A DNA stretch of 64,000 bases from Paenibacillus pabuli (GCF_039831995.1 NZ_JBDOIO010000004.1:372001-436000); one strand, 5' to 3'; counted from the first letter of the stretch, positions 15,589 to 24,824 are shown. The notes: a model not told the origin generated them from the letters alone. Numbers and translations are program-made.

Positions 15589-17445
15589 TCATGAGTGATT
15601 CGACGGTCGTAATGCAAGTCTATAAAAATCTGCCCAACCATAAGCGTTGGTTTGCATTCCTATTAAACGATTATCGTAGTACGTGGCCTGGTTTAGATGG
15701 TACAAAAAGAATACAGCACGTGTATTTCTAAGCCACTGTTCCGTTTCCCGGGTCATTTGAATCCGTTTGTGTAGTTCAGGCTCGTTCTCGATCTTACGCA
15801 ATCGAGCACTTAGATGCTGATATATCTCAGCGGAAAGATGCCTACGTACAACATGACGATCATCAAGCATAAGACGTAAGAAAGAAATGACCGGATAATC
15901 ATCAACAACAGCGTTAGCTAGTACAAGATCTGCGGCATCAATTATCTCTGGACGTATAAAATCTTCATATTCTCGAACTTCTACATTGATTTTTATCCCA
16001 TGTTTAGCGCATTGTTCGCTAAACCAGCGTGCATTTCTCTCCAAGGAATCATCCAATATATGATATGTCAGCAACGATAGTGATTGTTCTGGGTGATAGG
16101 GAGGTGGTGCTAAAAAGGTAGATTCTGTTTTTAAATAACTGCGATCATCATTCCTATATTCATTTTCTGATATTCGGTCCGCTGTTATACTCCATTCGGG
16201 AAAAAAGCTGTACGCTTCGCTATAGGTATGATCGCTTGAACCATCATTCATATGTAGCGGATTAGCTGCATGACAAAGCCAGCGACGAAAATCGCTAGAT
16301 TGTAGAGGTCCCGGCTTGTTGAGCTGAAATGTCATATATGTGCACCCAGCTTCAACTTTTTCGATGTCAGGTGGTCGATTGTTTCGTGTGTGGAGTTGAA
16401 AAGGATGAATATAAGGGAGTGAATCGCCTGCCATTTCCTGTAACGGTAATGGACGATAACGAGTTTCCGGTATGATCCAGAGTTCCACCCGGTCCAGCTG
16501 AGCTCGCCCCCAAAAATATGCAGGGAAGGCCTCGAGAACAATTTGGACGTTATTGTTCTCGATCACCCGGAACGGCCCACTTCCAATAGGAAAACGTGCA
16601 AATTCCCCAGGCGAAAGTATTGAGGAAGAAAGGGGAAGGATTGAAGCACGCGGAGAAGCAAGCAGTTGGGGAAGAAGATGGTAAGGTCGTCTAAGTCTAA
16701 TCTCAACACAGTAAAGGCCTAATGCTTGAATACAATCCAAAGGAAGCTCAGTCCATTCCGTTCTTCCAAAATTTGTAGACGTTAAACGCTTAAGAGTATA
16801 GACAACATCCTTGGCGTTCAATTCGGTATTATCGTGGAAAAGGATCCCTTTTCTTATGTAAAAAGTCCAAGTGGTTCCCTTGTTATTCGTTTCCCAATAA
16901 TAGGCCACATGAGGAATGATTTCTTCGTCCTCATCGCTCTTCGTAACAAGCGTGTCAAAGAGTTGGCGAGCCATATGCCACTCCGTGCGCCGTAGGGTAA
17001 ATACAGGATCTAAATTAGGCATATTTCGATAAAAAGGGAGGCGCAGTGTATCTAGTTGATAATTCTCATTCTTATCGACGCGGTAACCATACTGTCCCTC
17101 TAGCCAATGTGCAAAACGACCGCGCATTACATCATCTAAGTGATGCTTTTCAAGTAATCGTATTCCATCATGAAACTTTCCTTTAGTCGTTGCTTCCTGG
17201 GCGAGTGTAAGCACCACCTCCGCTTCGGAAGTTAATATCGTCAGCGTGGAGTGATTACCTCTTCCACGTCCTGGGGACCAAGTGATCCACCCAGCCGTAC
17301 ACAAACGACGTATGATCCACTTCACATTACGTGGTGTACAGTTCCATATTGTTCCCAGCTCTTGTAAAGTCGTCTTCTGTGAAATCTGCGATTCCAGCTT
17401 ACCAAATAATTTCTTAAGATTGAAGAAATGTTCTGATAACTGCAA
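15589..17445 (-). CDS. SgrR-family transcriptional regulator
   Basis: 618 residues. I place the start at TTG 17445, eight bases after GGAGG; a TTG at 17460 would overlap that ribosome site. Residues 1-100 form the SgrR-type winged-helix DNA-binding domain (LGTIWNCTPRNVKWIIRRL). From about 140 onward it is an SBP_bac_5-like ligand domain (LRRTEWHMARQLFDTLV, then HVAYYWETNNKGTTWTFYIRKGILFHDN). Family knowledge: SgrR proteins sense a small molecule with this domain and control nearby transporters. It is divergent, 123 bp apart, from a Ham1 pyrophosphatase and an EamA exporter, which are the likely targets. Confidence 0.82.
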   Translation of the reverse strand: MQLSEHFFNLKKLFGKLESQISQKTTLQELGTIWNCTPRNVKWIIRRLCTAGWITWSPGRGRGNHSTLTILTSEAEVVLTLAQEATTKGKFHDGIRLLEKHHLDDVMRGRFAHWLEGQYGYRVDKNENYQLDTLRLPFYRNMPNLDPVFTLRRTEWHMARQLFDTLVTKSDEDEEIIPHVAYYWETNNKGTTWTFYIRKGILFHDNTELNAKDVVYTLKRLTSTNFGRTEWTELPLDCIQALGLYCVEIRLRRPYHLLPQLLASPRASILPLSSSILSPGEFARFPIGSGPFRVIENNNVQIVLEAFPAYFWGRAQLDRVELWIIPETRYRPLPLQEMAGDSLPYIHPFQLHTRNNRPPDIEKVEAGCTYMTFQLNKPGPLQSSDFRRWLCHAANPLHMNDGSSDHTYSEAYSFFPEWSITADRISENEYRNDDRSYLKTESTFLAPPPYHPEQSLSLLTYHILDDSLERNARWFSEQCAKHGIKINVEVREYEDFIRPEIIDAADLVLANAVVDDYPVISFLRLMLDDRHVVRRHLSAEIYQHLSARLRKIENEPELHKRIQMTRETEQWLRNTRAVFFLYHLNQATYYDNRLIGMQTNAYGWADFYRLALRPSNHS

Positions 17446-17568
17446 AATATTCACCTCCAAATAAAAGGGGAAGTTTCAGATCGAAAAGTATACTCTTTTT
17501 ATATCCCTTATTTCAACTACAATCATAGCATACGAACTATATGCGTAGCTGAAAAGGAGGAGCTTATT

Positions 17569-18183
17569 ATGGAAATTGTTTTAGCCACTTGGAGTCCAAG
17601 GAAAGCCCAATGGATAAAGGAAGGACTGCTTAAATTACCGATCCCAATGAGGGCGTTATTTGAAAATGAAGTGGACGAAGTTGATGAGAGTGGAAATACC
17701 TTCGAGGAAAACGCGCTTTTGAAAGCCAACGCAGTTCAGATTACATCAAATAGGATTATCGTTGCGGAAGACTCAGGGTTATGTGTAAATGTTTTAGACG
17801 GAAATCCAGGTGTTTGTACTGCCCGGTGGGCTCCCGGTACGGATGATGATCGAAGTGTTAAATTGCTTGAGGAACTAAAACATGTAACCAACCCAGCACT
17901 TCGTACAGCACGAATTAAGAGTGTAGTCGCAATCCGGTTTCCGGATGGTAGTAGTTCCTATACATATGGAGAGTTAGAAGGGAGAATTTCATTCAGTCCA
18001 CGTGGCAGACTAGCGAGTGGTTATTCTCGTATCTTTGAGCTACCAAGGGGGCTAACCATTGCTGAAAATGGATTACCTACTGTTAAAGTCAATGATCATC
18101 ACTTACAGGCTTTAGCAATGGTAACCGAGCGTATTAGAGAGTGGATCATTGCTCACGAATCAAGAGGTGACTCTCTTGACTAA
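17569..18183 (+). CDS. Ham1/RdgB-like non-canonical purine NTP pyrophosphatase
   Basis: 204 residues. Typical Ham1 N-terminus (IVLATWSPRKAQWI in place of the usual xTxNxxK), then FEENALLKA and the catalytic VAEDSGLCVNVLDGNPGV segment with the conserved Asp. RdgB proteins hydrolyse ITP, dITP and XTP to the monophosphate and pyrophosphate. The substrate-binding lysine motif at the N-terminus is altered (SPRK) and the C-terminal SHR signature is not clear, so the substrate may differ. ATG follows AAAGGAGG. It overlaps the EamA gene and is divergent from an SgrR-like regulator, an unusual context for housekeeping rdgB. Confidence 0.75.
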   Translation: MEIVLATWSPRKAQWIKEGLLKLPIPMRALFENEVDEVDESGNTFEENALLKANAVQITSNRIIVAEDSGLCVNVLDGNPGVCTARWAPGTDDDRSVKLLEELKHVTNPALRTARIKSVVAIRFPDGSSSYTYGELEGRISFSPRGRLASGYSRIFELPRGLTIAENGLPTVKVNDHHLQALAMVTERIREWIIAHESRGDSLD

Positions 18184-19138
18184 GGATGATGCAAGTCGTT
18201 TTAGTACAGTCAAAGATCAATATATCCTCGCCATGGGTGCAGCCCTATTAGTCACCATACTTTGGTCGACCTCGTACATTTTAAACAAGATGGCGTTTCA
18301 ACATCATATTGGGCCTTTTACGCTAGCTGGTTTACGTTACAGCGTTTCAGCAATCACATTAGTGCTCGTTCGGTTGATTCTGCTAAATCGAAGTAGTATA
18401 GTACCAAAAAAGCATGTTCAAAAGGGAAAAGTACGTATTCAATTACGACCGTATTATATCGTTGTACTTGGAGTAACTGGATATCTAATGGCACAGGGGT
18501 TACAATACGCGGGGCAGATGCTGATTACACCCACACAAACGAGCATGATTCTCTCCGTTGGTAACACTGCAGCTTTAATTGTATTAGACGTTTCCTGGCT
18601 TAGAGAGTTACGTGGTCGCATATCATTTTTAGGGATCGTAGCAGCACTCGCTGGAGTTGTCGTTTTCTATTTCCCTTGGGATTTTAGGGGAGGGCATATT
18701 AGTGGGATTTTACTAATCCTCGCTTCATGTGCTGGATATGCTATCCATCTTGCACTAACGAGGCACTTACTAAAGAACGGAAAAGCAAGTTCAGGTGATC
18801 TCGTTCTAATGCCCATGGCAATTGGTGCTTTTGGGATGTTAGTTATTGGGCTGATCTTTGAAGGTTTACCAAGGTTCTCATGGCCACTTGTGGGGATCAT
18901 ACTGTGGCTAGGAATTATTAATGGTTCATTTGCATTCTCTTTATGGACTTGGAGTCAAAAGCACTTGCGGGCCTATGAGAACAGTCTAATCAACAATTTA
19001 ATGCTGCTAGAGGTAGCTGTATTGGATATTCTCATTTTCCACCGCAATCTGTCGGTTGCTGAACTGTTGGGACTACTGATTGTAGGATTAGCTATATTAT
19101 TCGTACAAATATACTCTCATTTAAAAAGACCTACTTAG
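18176..19138 (+). CDS. EamA/DMT-family transporter
   Basis: About 320 residues, ten predicted helices in two EamA repeats (AALLVTILWSTSYILNKMAF and the second repeat from ISGILLILASCAGYAIHLAL). I choose TTG at 18176, five bases after AAGAGGTGA; the frame is open further upstream. It overlaps the Ham1 gene by eight bases, so both are co-translated. DMT transporters export metabolites, amino acids or nucleobase-like compounds. With the pyrophosphatase and SgrR-like sensor it may remove a toxic purine-like or sugar-like compound; this is inference. Confidence 0.8.
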   Translation: MTKDDASRFSTVKDQYILAMGAALLVTILWSTSYILNKMAFQHHIGPFTLAGLRYSVSAITLVLVRLILLNRSSIVPKKHVQKGKVRIQLRPYYIVVLGVTGYLMAQGLQYAGQMLITPTQTSMILSVGNTAALIVLDVSWLRELRGRISFLGIVAALAGVVVFYFPWDFRGGHISGILLILASCAGYAIHLALTRHLLKNGKASSGDLVLMPMAIGAFGMLVIGLIFEGLPRFSWPLVGIILWLGIINGSFAFSLWTWSQKHLRAYENSLINNLMLLEVAVLDILIFHRNLSVAELLGLLIVGLAILFVQIYSHLKRPT

Positions 19139-19317
19139 TAAGCTTCTTAGTTAAAATTTCTTTCATAACTTCTGTGGCCTCCGTGAATAAAGCATCTTTT
19201 TAGACTGCCTATTAACCAGCGAGATGATGATTGCTTAAAGAACTGGAAGGCAATATCAGATAACTTACAAGGTTTAACATTGCGATCTTTTTTTTCAAAA
19301 AGTAAGAACATATTGAA

Positions 19318-19337
19318 CTAACGGGAAACGATAGCCC
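19318..19337 (+). repeat. Structured intergenic repeat, copy 6 (5' arm only)
   Basis: CTAACGGGAAACGATAGCCC is present without central hairpin or 3' arm. It lies 180 bases after the EamA gene. The sequence from 19139 to 19317 and from 19338 to 19529 has no other recognisable feature. Confidence 0.7.
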
Positions 19338-19529
19338 AAATGAAATGTGATCAACGGCAACCGGTATTGTTGCAGAAATGCTGACGATCCTTTTTGGTAT
19401 ACCTTTACGGAGACTACGGAGTATATTCTAGAAAAATTGCTCCAGGGGCTGGTTATACCCAGCGTTTTTTTGTTAAACAAGATGGAACAATTCAAATGTA
19501 AATATCGTTTAAGGATTAAGTGGGGGATT

Positions 19530-19958
19530 ATGATGAAAAAATATTCACTTTACACCTTAATGTGTGCTTCATTGTTGACCTTGATTCTTAGCAGCTGCCA
19601 AATTTCTAATCAGTCGGATCAGTCGGGAGTAAGTAAGGAACCAAAGGGATTAGAAACCTTCTATCCTGGCGACATTACACAAGTTGATTCTATTGAAATA
19701 ATGAGTGGCAGTGATGGCACAAAAAAAACGACTACAGATCAAGCACTAATTCAAGAATGGATTGAAAAGGTACGGCACTTAAAAATCGCACTTGATCCGG
19801 GGCAAGAAGATACAACAGGGGTTTTGTTTCATGTCACTATGTTTGAGCAGGAGAAAGAAATGTTATATATGACGCCTACTGATATGAATCATCAGCGGAT
19901 GGAGCCGCAATCGGAATTAGCATACCGGATGACAGAGCTTTACGATGCTATAAAATAA
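19530..19958 (+). CDS. Small lipoprotein of unknown function
   Basis: 142 residues. ATG at 19530 follows TGGGGGATT; the frame is open further upstream but without a ribosome site. Signal peptide KKYSLYTLMCASLLTLILSS with lipobox LSSC (Cys 23). The mature part has a beta-strand pattern (VDSIEIMSGSDGTKKTTTD, then GVLFHVTMFEQEKEMLYM) that resembles small DUF-type lipoproteins of Bacilli. No enzyme motif. It stands alone between repeat copies 6 and 7 and has its own terminator. Confidence 0.7.
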   Translation: MMKKYSLYTLMCASLLTLILSSCQISNQSDQSGVSKEPKGLETFYPGDITQVDSIEIMSGSDGTKKTTTDQALIQEWIEKVRHLKIALDPGQEDTTGVLFHVTMFEQEKEMLYMTPTDMNHQRMEPQSELAYRMTELYDAIK

Positions 19959-19990
19959 GGTAGCGCCTGTAGATGGAGGCGCTACCTTAT
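19957..19990 (+). terminator. Terminator of the lipoprotein gene
   Basis: AAGGTAGCGCC and GGCGCTACCTT form a perfect 11-pair stem immediately after the stop codon; the T run is weak. Confidence 0.8.
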
Positions 19991-20248
19991 TTCCATTCCG
20001 GTTATTTGTATTTTGGTTTTCCCAAGATCAACTGCCGACACTCCCGTTCCAATTACTCTTCGCCTTCTGCACTCTCATACAAACCTGGTTAGTTTCCCAA
20101 CTGGGATTTTAATATCATTAAAAATTTGGGGCGCTCCTGGTCTGGGGAAAGCCCTTTTTCGTGATTTAAATACTCATACGATAAACATATACCTTTAGGG
20201 ACAGTAGAGACGGAGGAATTTATATTAGAAAGACGAAGCTACATTAAG

Positions 20249-20272
20249 CTAACGGGCAATTTTGCTGAATAG
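20249..20272 (+). repeat. Structured intergenic repeat, copy 7 (3' arm only, degenerate)
   Basis: CTAACGGGCAATTTTGCTGA keeps the 3' arm start but not the terminal GTTAG. The region 19991-20370 otherwise holds no gene that I can support. Confidence 0.5.
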
Positions 20273-20370
20273 ATCTGCTGAGTAGTGGAGCATCTAGCCT
20301 CTCACGGTTGGTTGCGGACAAGAAGATTAAAAATAGTAAGGTAAGGAGAAATCCGGCAGATACGATTGCG

Positions 20371-20416
20371 ATCAAAAACTACCCATGACGCATGTCCATC
20401 ATGGGTAGTTTTTGAT
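20371..20416. terminator. Bidirectional terminator
   Basis: ATCAAAAACTACCCATGA and its inverted copy flank a nine-base loop; A run on one side and T run on the other make it active on both strands. It can end the sigma-factor gene transcript on the minus strand. Confidence 0.85.
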
Positions 20417-20548
20417 CATTTCCATACGTTCAGGAGGGGGCCGTGTGAAATAGCGATGTCCTAATCACTTCGTTGGACAGACAGAGTTATGTGTAAAAAT
20501 GGCCACCGTCCGGGAACGGCTTTTCTTCATATACATTTCCGAACTGAC

Positions 20549-22195
20549 TTACTTGACCGGCCCCATCCAGGTTGAGATCGTCTTCTGCTGGTGCGGCAAC
20601 GGCGGTTTCAACTTCCCGTTATCGACCAAATGCTTCAAAATATAAGCGACAAGCCGGCCTCCGCCGGTGTTGCCTCTCACCATGTAAGCAAGCTGCGGCT
20701 CCAAATGCTTCGGCTGATTTTGTAGGAACAGGTTGAGCATTTTGTCGTAGAGCTTGCCGACAGCAGGCGCATACAGAGCGGACAAATCCGGCATTGCCTT
20801 GTTTAACCGATCCAACGTTTGCGGGGAGTCGATCCAAACCGCATTGAACTTGTACCCCTCCTCCGTCTTGCGGATGTACCCCTTCTCCAGCAGGAACGAA
20901 TATTGCTCGGCGTTCTCTTCGTTGTCGGGCAGTTCCCCTTGTTGGAACGCATGACAAATCTCGACATTCCGGTATTCCAGGAAACGCCAATCCATCTGGC
21001 GGTCGCTCCAGTAAGTATTGAATTGCCACAAGTATAAGGGAGTGTCTTCGACGTAGCGGAGCGACGGACCGAAGGTGACGTAACTACTCAAATCAAAACC
21101 CGGATCGGCATTGTGGCTCCGGTTTAACGCCGCATAGGCAATATACTGACCTCCGTCCTTTCGCATTGGTGCGACCACTTCGAAGGTTTCGCCCGCCGGC
21201 ATGCTCCGCCAAGATTGCTCCTCGACGTTCTTGGGCAGCAAGGTCCAGAGCAGGAAGTTATAGTCGCCGTCCGGAACGTACACTCCGCTATCCTCGACTT
21301 GCCGGCGAACTTCCATTAACGCGTCAAAATGAACATCGGCCACTTCGGCGGCGCAATCTTGCCAAAATTGATGACCGGCTACGGCCAACTCGAAGAGGTC
21401 CCAGACGATGGTATTGCTTTGATATTTGCCGGGAGAGGTTTGGATGAGGAAATTGTAATCGGCCAGGTGCCGAACTTCGCCTTCCAGCAAAGACGGCGGC
21501 ATTCCGAGCTCCTCCGCAATTTGATGTACGGTACGCGCCTTGTGATAAGCCGCGTAAACGATATTTTGCGCCAAGGCGCGTCCAAGAAAATCGTTGGTTT
21601 CGCCCAGTCTGCCGGCCGAACCGGAATGGCCCATTTCCCCCATGCTGACCGGATTGACACTTAAAGTTCCTGTTGCACGCATACGTTTCATCCCTTTCCG
21701 TAACTTCTTTTTAGCCTCGCTCAAATGCCACTTCACCGTGCCTACAGGAATGTTCAGAGCAATCGCTATATCGCCGATTTTAAGCTCGTCGTAGTAATGC
21801 ATGACCACGATTCGGCGATGGATGTCGGACAGAAACGCGACTTCTCGGCGGAGATCGCGGTAAGCTTCGGTTACCAACAGCCGGTCAAGCGGCTCCCGAG
21901 AAGGGGCGGCCGACAGTTCGGACATGCCGTTGATTTCGATCGCTTGGGGAGCGTGCGCACGCTTTTTCAACCAATTCACCCAAGTGTATCGGGCAACCGT
22001 CCAGACGTAAGCGTCAAGGCTTCTAATGTCCCGCACCCCAGAGAAGGATTTCAACAACTGCAGCATAATCTCCTGAGCCAGATCCTCCGCCTCGGCCCGC
22101 TGCTTGACCCGGTTTAAGGCAAAACCGAAAATCGGTTTGACATAGCTCCGAATCGCTTCCGCCGCTTCTTTTCCGTTTTTACTAATTGAATCCAT
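20549..22195 (-). CDS. ECF sigma factor with long C-terminal extension
   Basis: 548 residues from ATG 22195, six bases after TGGAGG. Sigma region 2 is at residues about 12-85 (AEAEDLAQEIMLQLLKSF and DAYVWTVARYTWVNWLKK) and region 4 at about 115-165 (IGDIAIALNIPVGTVKWHLSEAKKKL). The remaining 380 residues start with a winged-helix-like segment (VHQIAEELGMPPSLLEGEVRHLADYNFL) and continue as an unknown alpha/beta domain. ECF factors of about 180 residues are usual; large extensions often act as built-in sensors or anti-sigma modules. No separate anti-sigma gene is adjacent. The gene is clearly GC-richer than its neighbours. Confidence 0.8.
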   Translation of the reverse strand: MDSISKNGKEAAEAIRSYVKPIFGFALNRVKQRAEAEDLAQEIMLQLLKSFSGVRDIRSLDAYVWTVARYTWVNWLKKRAHAPQAIEINGMSELSAAPSREPLDRLLVTEAYRDLRREVAFLSDIHRRIVVMHYYDELKIGDIAIALNIPVGTVKWHLSEAKKKLRKGMKRMRATGTLSVNPVSMGEMGHSGSAGRLGETNDFLGRALAQNIVYAAYHKARTVHQIAEELGMPPSLLEGEVRHLADYNFLIQTSPGKYQSNTIVWDLFELAVAGHQFWQDCAAEVADVHFDALMEVRRQVEDSGVYVPDGDYNFLLWTLLPKNVEEQSWRSMPAGETFEVVAPMRKDGGQYIAYAALNRSHNADPGFDLSSYVTFGPSLRYVEDTPLYLWQFNTYWSDRQMDWRFLEYRNVEICHAFQQGELPDNEENAEQYSFLLEKGYIRKTEEGYKFNAVWIDSPQTLDRLNKAMPDLSALYAPAVGKLYDKMLNLFLQNQPKHLEPQLAYMVRGNTGGGRLVAYILKHLVDNGKLKPPLPHQQKTISTWMGPVK

Positions 22196-22474
22196 TTTTT
22201 GCCTCCATAGTTGCATCTGTAATTCCTGACAATTATATAGTGTGCCAGGCGAAATAAAGGTTGGGATTATTTCAAAAAAATTTGGGCGTCCTACCGGATC
22301 ACTTCATACATGTATAATTACAAACATCATGAGTAGGTCATTTAAATGGTTAAAGAGATGTTATAAACTTTTTGTTAAACAAGTTGAAGTTTGCTTTAGA
22401 TGTAAAGGTCTCACTTTTAGTATATAAAGATACTTCTTTTCCGTTCAACTATGGGAGTATACAAACTAGGAGCA

Positions 22475-22542
22475 CGAGACGAAGTTCTACTTCGGGTACT
22501 TGGGGTACTCCTTCGTTCCGTAGTTAACCAGGAGTGGTCTCG
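22475..22542 (+). other. Nested inverted repeat upstream of the P-loop gene
   Basis: Outer CGAGAC/GTCTCG enclose ACGAAG/CTTCGT and an inner GAAGT/ACTTC hairpin plus two GGTACT direct copies. It could fold as an RNA leader or be a palindromic insertion scar. It does not match T-box or other riboswitch cores that I know. The rest of 22196-22627 is AT-rich without a gene. Confidence 0.4.
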
Positions 22543-22578
22543 ATTAATTATTCAAATGCATAATAGAGGTTCATTAAA

Positions 22579-22595
22579 CTAACGGGAAACTATAG
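22579..22595 (+). repeat. Structured intergenic repeat, copy 8 (5' arm only)
   Basis: CTAACGGGAAACTATAG, without central hairpin or 3' arm, 33 bases before the P-loop gene and in the same orientation as all other copies. Confidence 0.65.
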
Positions 22596-22627
22596 TTAAT
22601 CTAATAAGAATTTTAGAGGGGCTTGGT

Positions 22628-23140
22628 ATGAAAAACATTTTTCTGATTGGCGGTACAATGGGCGTAGGAAAAACAACAACTTGCCAAATTATGAAGGATA
22701 AATTGAGCAACAGCGTATTTCTTGATGGGGACTGGTGCTGGGACATGCGTCCATTTCAAGTGACCGAGGAAACCAAAGAGATGGTTATGCAAAATATATG
22801 CTTCCTTTTGAATAATTTTATCAAGTGTACTGTTTATGAAAATATTGTCTTTTGCTGGGTAATGCATCAGCAAGCTATTGTTGATGAGATTATTACACGT
22901 CTTGATACACAAGGTTGCAAAGTGCATCTCATATCCTTGGTATGCAGTATAGAGGCATTGAAAGAACGACTGATTAAGGATGTAGATGTCGGAAATCGTA
23001 CGGAAGATATATTATTAAGAAGCCTAGAGCGCATTCCTCTATACGAACAACTGAATACAACTAAAGTGGATGTCTCGAACATCACCGCCGAGCAAGCAGC
23101 AGACTTTATTATTCAGCGGTTCTCAATACCAACTAATTGA
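22628..23140 (+). CDS. P-loop kinase-like AAA protein
   Basis: 170 residues. Walker A GGTMGVGKTTT at residues 8-18, then FLDGDWCWDMRPF, which fits the DGD-type substrate pocket of small nucleoside or shikimate-like kinases, and LKERLIKD as a lid-type segment. Similar proteins are annotated only as AAA family ATPase or nucleotide kinase; the substrate is unknown. ATG follows AGAGGGG. It is flanked by repeat copies 8 and 9 and is AT-rich. The 210 bases after it hold no recognisable feature. Confidence 0.7.
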   Translation: MKNIFLIGGTMGVGKTTTCQIMKDKLSNSVFLDGDWCWDMRPFQVTEETKEMVMQNICFLLNNFIKCTVYENIVFCWVMHQQAIVDEIITRLDTQGCKVHLISLVCSIEALKERLIKDVDVGNRTEDILLRSLERIPLYEQLNTTKVDVSNITAEQAADFIIQRFSIPTN

Positions 23141-23351
23141 ATGTGTAGTCTGGTTTTGCATGGAACAAATCTATAAGATAAGAATGCTGAATTGCACTGA
23201 ACCGGTCTGGAGAACAGGTTGAGAAGTTAGAGTTACCGTTTGAATGTACAATTAAACAAGGTAAGTAGCATAGAGAACGTACTGATTCAATATAAAGAAG
23301 AAGCACAGTTTGATGGTATTACAATTGTAAATTATTACTCAGGGTATTCCA

Positions 23352-23438
23352 CTAACGGGAAACGATAGCTCAATAAAACCAAAAAAAACAGCTGATCGCA
23401 TTGATCAGCTGCTTTTGTTCAACTAACGGACAGTTTAG
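23352..23438 (+). repeat. Structured intergenic repeat, copy 9 (complete)
   Basis: CTAACGGGAAACGATAGCTC, central palindrome CAGCTGATC/GATCAGCTG with a T run, and CTAACGGACAGTTTAG. The terminal pairing is CTAA with TTAG plus one bulged T. Confidence 0.85.
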
Positions 23439-23519
23439 CGCAACTCCCACCTTCTAGAATCGTAGTAAATACAAGGATTAAAAATGACTTTATGGAGGTG
23501 GTATCACTTGTCTTAAAGC

Positions 23520-23775
23520 ATAACTAAACGTATTTCTTTTTCTTAATTGCAATCGGAGTGTTGTTGATTATCTTTGGCCTGTGGCAATACATGCCGAAGT
23601 CATTTTCATCTCAAACGCCAGATAGTGTGATTATGTCAAAGTTGGATATTAACCGTTTATTGGCTACGCGTTTTTGAAATTCGTTCGAGAAATTGAAGAA
23701 GAGATTCAATTACTTAGAGATGAGCTAAGTCGGTTAATTAAGGTGGTCGAAGCGCAAGGGAAAGATACAAAATAA
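23520..23775 (+). pseudogene. Frameshifted small membrane-anchored protein
   Basis: The first frame encodes one helix followed by a short tail (FFLIAIGVLLIIFGLWQYMPKS, then IMSKLDINRLLATRF and TGA). The +1 frame continues as FVREIEEEIQLLRDEL, then KVVEAQGKDTK and TAA. The two parts look like one gene split by a single frameshift near 23678; the start region also has in-frame stops. Family not recognised. Confidence 0.45.
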
Positions 23776-23867
23776 CATTATTCATTCGATACCACTCATC
23801 CGCATACATGTATTTTCATGTTGGTTTTACCAATTGACGAAGTTACAAGAAAGCAGGTGATGACGAC

Positions 23868-24824
23868 ATGAAAGCAATGACAGAGCCGCCGGCCTCACGA
23901 TTAGGGAAGATGCGTAAAATCTGCGGATATGGCGCCGCCATAGCGGTGACACCATATCTGCTTATAAAAATTGTCTGGACTTTTGGTCTCTTTCTTCCGA
24001 CCGAGCAAATGGGCGACCCCAGTTGGCGAGCGATCAACGCAGCAACCGCGGTGATTGCTGCGGTGGGTATCCTGCTGGCGATGGCGTTCTGCAGGCCGTG
24101 GGGCGAACGGCTGCCAGCGGGGCTGGTTGCTTTTCCCGTATGGATGGGCACCGGTCTGCTCGTACCCATGCTGTTGTTGGCACCAGTGCTCGGCCCGGCC
24201 GCTATGACCCGGGATAAGGAGGCTGGCGCCGCCGACTTCTGGGCATACGAGCAGATCTTCGTTATGATCTCGCTGGCCGGGGTCGGCATTTGCCTGCCAC
24301 TTGCCTTGGCAGGTTACGCCAAGGCGCGGTGGCCCGAGGCGATGGGCGGACCGATCGACTACGCAGAGCTGCCGGGACACACCCGACAGCTGCAAGTTTC
24401 CTCGGCTAGGCTCGTCGCTGCCGGCTGTATCCTGCTCGGCGTCATCAAGGTGTTCTGGGCGGCGGGTGGCACCCTCGGCATCGACCCGGCCATGCTGAAT
24501 CACCGTGATCTATGGTGGCGCCTCCTGACTTTGAGTACTGGCGTGTGGGCCATCGCGGGGGCGTTGGGCCTGATGGCGATAACCTCCCGCCGTGGCACTC
24601 GGAGATTTCTACCCCCTATGGTGGCGGTATGGATTTCGTCGGGAATGCTGTTCTCTTATAACCTCTTTTCCGCCATTCGCCCCGATTCACAGTACTCCCC
24701 GGAGTACCCCTTGGCACGAATTTTGACTACAGAGGCCGGCATCGTCTTGGGTGTGATGATGGGGATGATCATCCTGCTAGTGCTGCATGACCGCCGGCGC
24801 GCTCTGCGCGACATTTCGGATTGA
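23868..24824 (+). CDS. GC-rich multi-pass membrane protein of unknown function
   Basis: 318 residues with eight to nine predicted helices. Ala, Gly, Arg, Trp and Pro content is high and codons end in G or C, unlike the AT-rich genes on either side; this points to transfer from a high-GC donor such as an actinobacterium. No transport or enzyme motif recognised. ATG follows AGCAGGTGATGACGAC, a modest ribosome site. It lies between repeat copies 9 and 10, in the same orientation as them. Confidence 0.65.
   Translation: MKAMTEPPASRLGKMRKICGYGAAIAVTPYLLIKIVWTFGLFLPTEQMGDPSWRAINAATAVIAAVGILLAMAFCRPWGERLPAGLVAFPVWMGTGLLVPMLLLAPVLGPAAMTRDKEAGAADFWAYEQIFVMISLAGVGICLPLALAGYAKARWPEAMGGPIDYAELPGHTRQLQVSSARLVAAGCILLGVIKVFWAAGGTLGIDPAMLNHRDLWWRLLTLSTGVWAIAGALGLMAITSRRGTRRFLPPMVAVWISSGMLFSYNLFSAIRPDSQYSPEYPLARILTTEAGIVLGVMMGMIILLVLHDRRRALRDISD

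Noticed and set aside
20013-20198. A 61-codon open frame after the lipoprotein gene
   Set aside because: No ribosome site, unnatural composition and no similarity that I recognise; it lies in an intergenic stretch between terminators and repeats.
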